Below are positions 1-6,076 of a stretch of 9,050 nt of DNA, piece by piece. The stretch's first letter is position 1. The number at the start of each line of letters is the position of its first letter. This DNA is from JBLIAZ01 sp047632015 (GTDB lineage Bacteria > Bacteroidota > Bacteroidia > Flavobacteriales_C > GCA-002722245): NCBI GenBank assembly GCA_047632015.1, contig JBLIBC010000101.1, positions 1 to 9,050 on the forward strand, in the 5' to 3' direction. The notes below the pieces were generated by a model. It saw nothing but the letters and a program-made list of their open reading frames with translations, did not search any database and was not told where the DNA came from. The position numbers were made by a program, and so were the translations under genes.

Positions 1-1386
1 TATGCTGGTTTCATAATGGGATTAGTTACTTCAGTTTTTGGAGGGCGTCCTGGAATGATTTCAGGAGCTACAGGAGCGGTCGCAATAGTATTGGTTGTTC
101 TAGCGAAATCTCACGGAATTGAATACATTCTCGCTACTGTAATTTTAGCAGGGATACTACAAACAGGCGCTGGATTATTAAAACTGGGGAAATTTATTCG
201 ACTTGTTCCTATGCCAGTAATTTTCGGATTTGTTAATGGTTTAGCAGTCATAATTTTCAGGTCACAAAGACCTCAGTTTGAAGATGCAGCAGGGAATTGG
301 TTAACGGGGAGCAGCTTGCACATTATGCTTGGCTTGGTATCCTTAACAGTACTGATAATTTGGGGATTACCTAAAATCACAAAAGCTGTTCCTGCAGCAC
401 TAGTAGCTATACTGGTAGTGTTTGGAGTCGTTACAGTATTTCCTGGTTTAGAAACCAAAACAATTGGCGACGTAGCGTCTATCGCTGGAGAACTTCCTAA
501 ATTCAATATTCCAAGCATCCCTTTTACTTTTGAAACCTTAAAACTAATATTCCCATACGCAGCTATTATGGCTGGTGTCGGTTTAATCGAAAGCCTTTTG
601 ACTTTAAATATAATCGACGAGCTTACCGAAACAAGAGGTAACAGTAACCGAGAAACGATTGCTCAAGGAGCAGGAAACATACTTTCTGGATTATTCGGAG
701 GAATGGGAGGCTGTGTTACAATTGGTCAAAGCTTAGTAAACATTTCGTCTGGAGCTAGGACTCGACTATCAGGAATCTTCGCATCGCTGATGTTACTAAT
801 ATTCATTTTATATGGATCAAATATTATTGAAAAAATACCAATGGCAGCTTTAACTGGAGTGATGATAATGATAGCAGTTGGAACCTTTGAATGGGCCAGT
901 TTAAAAACGCTAAACAAGATGCCTAAATCGGACATTTTTGTCATGATTGTGGTAACTTTAGTTACAGCAATAGTTCACAACATCGCCTTAGCTGTTGGTA
1001 TCGGGGTAATCATTGCAGCCTTAGTTTTTGCTTGGGACAATGCGAAAAGGATTCGAGCAAGAAAAAGAATCGATGAAAATGGTGTGAAACACTATGAAAT
1101 GTACGGCCCATTATTTTTTGGTTCGGTAAGCGCCTTCACTGAAAAATTTGACATTGTCAATGATCCTAAAGAAATTATAATTGACTTTAAGGAATCACGA
1201 GTTTCAGATATGTCAGCAATTGAAGCGCTTAATAAAATCACCGAACGATACTTAAAATTAGGCAAGAAGGTACAATTAAAACACCTCAGCCCTGATTGTT
1301 TGCTACTCCTTAAAAATGCAGATAAACTAATAGAGGTTAATGTAATTGACGACCCTACTTACAAGGTAATTGTCGACGAACTATAA
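1..1386 (+). CDS. SulP family inorganic anion transporter with STAS domain (5' partial)
   Basis: This is an inner-membrane transporter of the SulP/SLC26 family, which moves sulfate, bicarbonate or similar anions; the substrate cannot be told from sequence. The reading frame is open from base 1, and the residues before the first ATG (position 16) continue the family pattern, so the true start lies upstream and roughly 50 N-terminal residues are missing. Visible are the conserved GGRPGMISGATGA stretch (about 49-87), the FVNGLA segment (about 229-246), many hydrophobic membrane spans up to about position 1040, and a C-terminal cytoplasmic STAS domain (about 1090-1386). The STAS domain contains DMSAIEAL at 1207-1230, matching the DxS...L phosphoacceptor-type motif. 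After FVNGLA the usual hydrophobic residues are replaced by an Arg-containing stretch (IIFRSQRPQF). The gene ends in TAA and is followed by a 75-base gap, so it is probably not in the same transcript as porZ. Family assignment is sure, substrate unknown. Confidence 0.93.
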   Translation, partial: YAGFIMGLVTSVFGGRPGMISGATGAVAIVLVVLAKSHGIEYILATVILAGILQTGAGLLKLGKFIRLVPMPVIFGFVNGLAVIIFRSQRPQFEDAAGNWLTGSSLHIMLGLVSLTVLIIWGLPKITKAVPAALVAILVVFGVVTVFPGLETKTIGDVASIAGELPKFNIPSIPFTFETLKLIFPYAAIMAGVGLIESLLTLNIIDELTETRGNSNRETIAQGAGNILSGLFGGMGGCVTIGQSLVNISSGARTRLSGIFASLMLLIFILYGSNIIEKIPMAALTGVMIMIAVGTFEWASLKTLNKMPKSDIFVMIVVTLVTAIVHNIALAVGIGVIIAALVFAWDNAKRIRARKRIDENGVKHYEMYGPLFFGSVSAFTEKFDIVNDPKEIIIDFKESRVSDMSAIEALNKITERYLKLGKKVQLKHLSPDCLLLLKNADKLIEVNVIDDPTYKVIVDEL

Positions 1387-1407
1387 ATCAGTAGATAAAT
1401 TGGGGGG

Positions 1408-1440
1408 TTTGTATAATATATATCGAAAATTTTAGTTTAA
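1408..1440 (+). promoter_or_regulatory. candidate Bacteroidota-type promoter for porZ
   Basis: The 75-base gap before porZ holds TTTG at 1408-1411 and TAGTTTAA at 1433-1440, separated by 21 bases. This resembles the Bacteroidota primary sigma pattern (TTTG or TTG near -33 and TAnnTTTG near -7), but the downstream box matches only in part. Transcription would start a few bases downstream and leave a leader of only about 15 bases before the ATG at 1462. It is a weak inference from motif spacing alone. Confidence 0.25.
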
Positions 1441-1461
1441 TTTTCACTAATAATTTCACCG

Positions 1462-3780
1462 ATGAAAACCTTCACTCTTTTAGCTGTTATTTTAAGCGGA
1501 TTCATTTCACAAGCACAAGTAGGAATTGGGGAATGGAGAGAGCATTTTTCCTATTCAAAAGGTGTTGCTTTATGCAAAGCAGGTACCCGAATTTATTGCT
1601 CCACTACTCCATCATTATTTTATTATGACACGCAAGACAATTCCATCCAAAAAGTATCCAAAATCCAAGGGCTTTCCGATCTTGAAATTGAAGTAGTTAA
1701 ATACAGCGAAAAACATGAGACCCTTATCATTGGATACAGTAACGGAAACATTGATTTAATAGCTAATAATAAAATTATAAATGTACCTGACATTAAACGA
1801 AGTTTCATCCAGGCGAGCAAAAGTGTCAATGAAATTTTAATTAATGATGATTTTGCATATCTCAGCACCGGTTTTGGAATCATCGCACTAGATCTTGTAA
1901 AAAAAGAAATTAGCGAAACATTTAATTTGGGTGCTGGTGGCACCTATTTACAAGTGAACGAAACTTGTATCAAAAATGACACAATATACGCTGGTTGTAC
2001 TGATGGTATTTATTATGGTAGTTTAAATGACAATTTGATAGACTTTCAAAACTGGGTAAAAATGACTGGAATCCCATCCGGTAATTACAACACTATCGTG
2101 TCTTTGAATGACAAACTGGTGTGTAATTTTCAACTAGAAAATGAATGGCAAAAAGACACCATTTTTGCTTTCGAAAATGGCAGCTGGCAAAAAGTATCAT
2201 TTGGTACGAATTACAATAATGAGAACATCCATGACCTTAATGTGTTTGGACAGGAAATTTTTGCTTGCTCAAGTGGAGACATCAGAGTATTAGACGAAAA
2301 CTTTAACGAAACTCATCGTATTTATGAGTACAATCCTGGATCTAAGCCTCAACCAAGAGAAGCCATAAAGGACGGAGACGAATACTGGATAGCTGACAGA
2401 GCCAATGCTCTTGTGCATCAGTATGGAGGAACTAACACTGATATAATAATTCCTTCGGGACCATTTTTTTCGGACAGTTGGCGCGTGAAGTACAGCAGTG
2501 GACATTTATGGGTTACCACAGGAGCTCTCGCTCAAAATATGAAATTTTCGTGGTCAACTAATGGAATTGCCCACTTTTTTGAAGAAGAATGGGACAGTTA
2601 CTTTGGAGGAACTATTTTTGACTCTCTTAGGGCCGTTCATGCAATTGCAATTCATCCTGATGACCCAAATCACGTTTTTGCAGCAAGCTATGGAGGAGGA
2701 GTCCTTGAATTTAAAGATGGAGAGCGGGTAAACATATTCAACGAAACCAACAGTACTATACAATCAATTGAGCCGTTTCCGTTCAGAGCTGTTGGCGAAC
2801 TAATTTTTGACAAGAACAACCAACTGTGGATTGCCAATGGTGGATTAACTGGTGAAAGCGTAAGTCATCCATTAAAAATGTATGATTTAAATGGTAATTG
2901 GTATCAGTATAATTTAAATAACGTCCTTACAAGCACTTCCTTATTGTCTGGAATTATGGTGGATAAAAATGGAAATAAATGGCTAAACGCCTTTTTGAAA
3001 GGAGTAATCGTATTCAACGAAAATGGTACTTTAGCTGACGAAAGTGATGATTCTTTTACTTTGTTAACCGTTTCAGAAACAGGAGGAAACCTTCCTAGCA
3101 ATGAAGTATACAGTGTAGCGGAGGATGCTGATGGTAAAATATGGATAGGTTCATCAGCTGGCTTATCAGTAATTAACAATCCTGAAAATATTTTTGAGTC
3201 GGCTGGAGTGACTGCTGAAAGAGTGATCATCGAAGTAGACGGAAATGCAAATTATTTATTAAGTGACGCCGTCATTAATAAAATTAAAATAGACGGAGGG
3301 GATCGAAAATGGATCGGGACAGATGGTGCAGGTTTATACTTGATGAGCGCTGACATGCAAACCGAAATATTTCACTTTACCACTTTGAACAGCCCAATAA
3401 TAAGTGATGTAGTATTGGATATTGAGATAAATGAAAAGACAGGCGAAGTATATATTTCAACTGACAAAGGGTTAGTGTCCTTTATGGGATCAGCCACTAG
3501 TGGAAGCGATTATGACGGACCAACTTACGCTTTTCCAAACCCTGTTCCTCCAGGATTTACTGGCACAATAGGTATTAGAGGTGTAGTAGACAATGCTGAG
3601 ATAAAAATTACAGACATCGCTGGACATTTGATTTATGAAACCATTGCTAATGGCACTACTGCTACTTGGGATGGAAAAAGTTTAAATGGTAAAAAAGCCC
3701 AATCAGGAGTTTACATTGTCTTTATCAGCAATTCAGATGGGACTGAAACGGAAATAACAAAAATCCTATTCCTTAATTAG
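1462..3780 (+). CDS. porZ: PorZ-like T9SS protein: twin beta-propeller with C-terminal sorting domain
   Basis: This is an exported outer-surface protein of the type IX secretion system. In Porphyromonas gingivalis, PorZ belongs to the cell-surface attachment complex with PorU, PorV and PorQ, and it delivers anionic LPS to the sortase PorU; the ligand in this organism is unknown. The 772-residue length is close to the family's usual length. Residues 1-18 are a signal peptide (MKTF, hydrophobic core, SQA then Q), followed by the family's GIGEWREHFSY opening. Two beta-propeller regions follow; the second shows propeller-blade motifs such as LWIAN (about 455), KWLNA (about 506), IWIGSSAGL (about 560), KWIGTDGAGL (about 616) and VYISTDKGL (about 662). 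Residues 689-772 form a type A T9SS sorting domain: it begins YAFPNPVPPG, has WDGKSLNG in the middle and SGVYIVF near the end, and finishes in ITKILFLN. The downstream glycosyltransferase remnant begins 5 bases after the stop. Two-component propeller proteins of histidine kinases share the blades but not this sorting domain or length. Confidence 0.88.
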   Translation: MKTFTLLAVILSGFISQAQVGIGEWREHFSYSKGVALCKAGTRIYCSTTPSLFYYDTQDNSIQKVSKIQGLSDLEIEVVKYSEKHETLIIGYSNGNIDLIANNKIINVPDIKRSFIQASKSVNEILINDDFAYLSTGFGIIALDLVKKEISETFNLGAGGTYLQVNETCIKNDTIYAGCTDGIYYGSLNDNLIDFQNWVKMTGIPSGNYNTIVSLNDKLVCNFQLENEWQKDTIFAFENGSWQKVSFGTNYNNENIHDLNVFGQEIFACSSGDIRVLDENFNETHRIYEYNPGSKPQPREAIKDGDEYWIADRANALVHQYGGTNTDIIIPSGPFFSDSWRVKYSSGHLWVTTGALAQNMKFSWSTNGIAHFFEEEWDSYFGGTIFDSLRAVHAIAIHPDDPNHVFAASYGGGVLEFKDGERVNIFNETNSTIQSIEPFPFRAVGELIFDKNNQLWIANGGLTGESVSHPLKMYDLNGNWYQYNLNNVLTSTSLLSGIMVDKNGNKWLNAFLKGVIVFNENGTLADESDDSFTLLTVSETGGNLPSNEVYSVAEDADGKIWIGSSAGLSVINNPENIFESAGVTAERVIIEVDGNANYLLSDAVINKIKIDGGDRKWIGTDGAGLYLMSADMQTEIFHFTTLNSPIISDVVLDIEINEKTGEVYISTDKGLVSFMGSATSGSDYDGPTYAFPNPVPPGFTGTIGIRGVVDNAEIKITDIAGHLIYETIANGTTATWDGKSLNGKKAQSGVYIVFISNSDGTETEITKILFLN

Positions 3781-3785
3781 TTTCA

Positions 3786-4178
3786 ATGAAGGGAAATGAT
3801 TCAGCTTCCTTTGGTTACAGGCTGCTTTTTGTATTGATTATTTGTACAGCTACTATTTTACGATTTTACGATTACAGCAACATACCATTCACGCACGATG
3901 AATTCAGTGCCCTGTTCAAAACAAACTATGACAACTTTTCTGACTTAGTTTATTACGGTGTAAAAACAGGAGACACCCATCCAGCTGGTGTCCAAATCTT
4001 CATTTATTATTGGGTTAAACTTTTTGGAGCTGCCACATGGGTAGTCAAATTACCATTTACTCTTGCTGGTATTGCAAGTATTTACTTTTTATATAAAACC
4101 AGCAAAACTTGGTTTAACGAAACTGCAGCTCTAGTCATTATTAAGGTCCGAAATGGAAACCCAATAATTTACGGATAA
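3786..4178 (+). pseudogene. truncated GT39/PMT-type membrane glycosyltransferase (N-terminal remnant)
   Basis: The 130-residue product matches the start of a GT-C fold glycosyltransferase (family 39, dolichyl-phosphate-mannose-protein mannosyltransferase type), enzymes that transfer a sugar from a lipid carrier on the outer face of the inner membrane. Visible are a first membrane helix (residues 11-27), the extracytoplasmic loop with the acidic pair in THDEFSALF (D38, E39) that is catalytic or metal-binding in this fold, the HPAG motif (65-68), and further helices (about 66-82 and 88-104). Family members are normally about 500 residues or more with 8-13 helices. Here similarity stops after WFNETAALVI (residue ~118), and a short basic tail, KVRNGNPIIYG, leads to TAA. 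The remaining ~400 residues are absent from all frames, because recO begins 16 bases later. The tail may be the original C-terminus rejoined in frame by an internal deletion. The fragment cannot be a working transferase. It lies 5 bases after porZ. Family call is firm; the cause (true deletion or assembly collapse) is open. Confidence 0.8.
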
Positions 4179-4194
4179 TATGAAAAATTAAGCA

Positions 4195-4917
4195 ATGATC
4201 TCTAAAGCCGAAGTCATCGTATTAGGATTAGTTCTTTACAAGGAAAAAAACCTCATTGTTAAAACGCTGTCAAAACAGGACGGAATCAAAACCTTTTTTT
4301 TAAGCAGGTCAAGCGGAAAGTCAAAGCGAAAAGACAGGAATAATTACCAGGTATTCTCCATGCTTGAAGTTGTTTCAAAATCCAGTTCAAAATCCAGTTT
4401 ACCTAGAATTACAGAAAGTAAAAACTTGCATTTACTCTTGAGTTTAAGGACTGATGTTGGTAAAAATGCAATGGCCTTTTTACTTTCAGAAATTCTTTCC
4501 AAATGTGTGCAAGAGGAAGAACCTAATACCCTTTTGTACGACTTCATAACATCCAAAATTATTGTATTGGACAAGTGCAGTAGTTCCTTTGCCAACTTTC
4601 ACTTGCATTTTATATGTCAACTTACAAAACACCTTGGAATATGCCCTGTTCCCAACAATGACAAAAACACAATATTCGACATTAGGGAAGGCGAATTTAA
4701 TAAGTACAAGCCGTCTCATCCTCACTTTTTGAAGACCCAAGAAAGCCAACTGTTTCAGCGCTTTCTTTTCGAAACTTGGGAGGAAGTTCAATCCATTAAA
4801 CTAAGTGGTCAAAAACGATCATACCTGCTTACTGAAATTCTTAAATATTTCCAATACCATGTGCCTGGTTTTGAACAACCAAAGAGTTTGGAAATATTGA
4901 ACGATGTATTTTCTTAA
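4195..4917 (+). CDS. recO: DNA repair protein RecO
   Basis: RecO is a cytoplasmic recombination mediator of the RecFOR pathway: it binds single-stranded DNA and SSB, anneals strands and, with RecR, loads RecA at gaps. The 240-residue length is typical. The N-terminal part (about 1-80) is the OB-fold domain, with the family pattern AEVIVLGLVLYKEKNLIVK followed by a run ending in FFLSR. The rest is helical, and the FDIREGEF motif near residue 161 is characteristic of RecO from Bacteroidota. The zinc-binding cysteine cluster seen in some RecO proteins is not evident, as expected for this phylum. The start at 4195 places the OB-fold strand directly after the initiator Met and lies 16 bases after the glycosyltransferase remnant, so recO is probably expressed from the porZ transcript. 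The OB-fold domain carries a small in-frame tandem duplication (4374-4399). The gene converges with lspA. Confidence 0.9.
   Translation: MISKAEVIVLGLVLYKEKNLIVKTLSKQDGIKTFFLSRSSGKSKRKDRNNYQVFSMLEVVSKSSSKSSLPRITESKNLHLLLSLRTDVGKNAMAFLLSEILSKCVQEEEPNTLLYDFITSKIIVLDKCSSSFANFHLHFICQLTKHLGICPVPNNDKNTIFDIREGEFNKYKPSHPHFLKTQESQLFQRFLFETWEEVQSIKLSGQKRSYLLTEILKYFQYHVPGFEQPKSLEILNDVFS
4374..4399 (+). repeat. 12-bp tandem duplication inside recO
   Basis: The unit TTCAAAATCCAG occurs twice in perfect tandem (4374-4385 and 4386-4397) and continues for two more bases. Because 12 is a multiple of three, the reading frame is kept and the product reads SKSSSKSS near residues 61-68, in the OB-fold domain. It looks like a recent slippage event in a loop. 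Confidence 0.85.
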
Positions 4918-4958
4918 GGTTAATCGACTACTAGATAATGTAATCAACGGTTTTCAAT

Positions 4959-5669
4959 TTACTCTTCAGCAACTTCAGGTTCGGACTTAGCTTTTCCCTC
5001 TGGCTTGTCAATCACATTATGTTGGAAGTCTTTACGATATAAAAATAAGATAAGCCCAACTCCTAAACTGATTGCGAAATCAGCTAAATTAAAGATGGGA
5101 GCAAAGAAATTGAATCTACCATACCACGGTAAATCAATTGTGAATAAATCAAACCGTAACATATCCACAACATCACCCGTTAAAAAAGGAGTATATCCGT
5201 CGCCCCAAGGAACAAGTTGCGAAATTAAATGCATGTCGTGAGGACTTTCTGTGAATATTAAACCATATAAAGCGCTATCAAGTATGTTTCCTAATGCTCC
5301 TGCAAAAATCAAAGATATGCTTACAATTAAACCATTTGAAATACCTTTTTTAATTAAACCTCTCAAGTAAAATCCAATCACAACAACCGCCACCACTCTA
5401 AAAGAGCTCAATAGCACTTTTGGACCGTGTTCCTGCCAAAAAGTTGGTTTCAAAGGATCAAACCCGTTTTCCTCAAATTCTGGTATTGGAATTTTCCAGC
5501 CGAAAGCCATTCCCTCATTTTCCACAAAAAGTAAGGAAAACCACTCTCCAAAAATTTGAATTTCTTGGCCGTAATACATGGATGTTTTAACGTATATTTT
5601 TAGCCACTGATCAAACAGCAATACTAAAAAGATGGTCAAAATTGCAAAAAGAGTTTTTTTGTTTTTCAA
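4959..5669 (-). CDS. lspA: Lipoprotein signal peptidase (signal peptidase II)
   Basis: This inner-membrane aspartyl protease cleaves the signal peptide of prolipoproteins just before the lipid-modified cysteine. Four membrane segments are visible: residues about 7-27, 86-104, 112-130 and 190-210. The two catalytic aspartates sit in the family motifs GNILD (D131) and FNLAD (D197). Other family blocks are FDQWLKIYVKTS near residues 19-30 and FVENEGMAFG near 48-57. At 236 residues it is longer than the ~160-residue enterobacterial enzyme. The extra length lies in two loops, about 60-85 and 136-185, plus a charged C-terminal tail rich in E and K; longer loops are common in LspA of Bacteroidota. 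The start at 5669 puts the first helix after a basic MKNKK, as expected. It begins 19 bases after the DksA-like gene and is the last gene of the ileS operon. Confidence 0.95.
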   Translation of the reverse strand: MKNKKTLFAILTIFLVLLFDQWLKIYVKTSMYYGQEIQIFGEWFSLLFVENEGMAFGWKIPIPEFEENGFDPLKPTFWQEHGPKVLLSSFRVVAVVVIGFYLRGLIKKGISNGLIVSISLIFAGALGNILDSALYGLIFTESPHDMHLISQLVPWGDGYTPFLTGDVVDMLRFDLFTIDLPWYGRFNFFAPIFNLADFAISLGVGLILFLYRKDFQHNVIDKPEGKAKSEPEVAEE

Positions 5670-5688
5670 AACTTGAACAAATGCCTAA

Positions 5689-6069
5689 TTAGTCTTTGTT
5701 TTGTGCATTCTTAGCCTCAATAGACAGTGTAGTATGAGGAACAATTTTTAATCTCCCTTTTGAGATTAATTTTCCAGTGTCCCTACAAATACCGTAAGAT
5801 TTGTTTTCGATTCTAACCAAGGCAGCTTTTAAGTTTTGAATGAATTTTCTTTGACGACTAGCTAATTCAGCCATCTTCTCGCGGCTTAAAGAGTTAGCAC
5901 CATCTTCCATTAAATCATTAGTTCCTCCAGTTGTTGTTCCTGATTTTTCATCACTGTGATCTAACTGACCCTGAAAGTGTTTAAAATCAGTTTGAGCATC
6001 TGATAATTTTTTACTGATAATTTCTTTGAATTCTGCCAAATCTGAGTCCGAATATCTTTCGCTTGCCAT
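5689..6069 (-). CDS. DksA/TraR-family regulator with degenerate zinc finger
   Basis: DksA/TraR proteins bind in the RNA polymerase secondary channel and, often with ppGpp, adjust transcription initiation. This 126-residue protein has an N-terminal helical region (about 8-36), a loop rich in Gly, Thr and Asp (38-58), a second helix (60-90) and the C-terminal domain with YGICRDTGKLISKGRL followed by VPHTTLSIEAK. The order matches the family's CxxC, RL, P and CxxC layout, but only the first cysteine (C95) remains; the other three positions are T98, S116 and A119. It therefore cannot bind zinc in the usual four-cysteine way, a state I associate with this clade of homologues in Bacteroidota rather than with decay, since the surrounding motif is well kept. 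The gene starts 7 bases after the ileS stop and ends 19 bases before lspA, so it is translated from the same message. Its targets and any ppGpp dependence cannot be seen. I give no symbol because it may not be the functional equivalent of E. coli DksA. Confidence 0.88.
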   Translation of the reverse strand: MASERYSDSDLAEFKEIISKKLSDAQTDFKHFQGQLDHSDEKSGTTTGGTNDLMEDGANSLSREKMAELASRQRKFIQNLKAALVRIENKSYGICRDTGKLISKGRLKIVPHTTLSIEAKNAQNKD

Positions 6070-6076
6070 AATAATA

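Noticed and set aside
1411..1420. TATAAT-like box before porZ as a sigma70 promoter of E. coli type
   Set aside because: Bacteroidota primary sigma factors use a different -7 element, and TATAAT strings are common by chance in AT-rich gaps.
4294..4301. Run of eight T in recO as a phase-variable or frameshift site
   Set aside because: The frame is intact across it, it encodes an ordinary Phe-Phe-Leu, and a T8 run is unremarkable in AT-rich DNA.
4918..4958. Possible bidirectional terminator between the convergent recO and lspA genes
   Set aside because: The 41-base gap has no stable G/C stem followed by a T run; only short, weak inverted matches are present.
5005..5241. 78-codon + strand open frame opposite lspA
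   Set aside because: It lies wholly within lspA, antisense to it, with no recognisable motif and no sign of its own start signals; it is a shadow of a well-supported gene.
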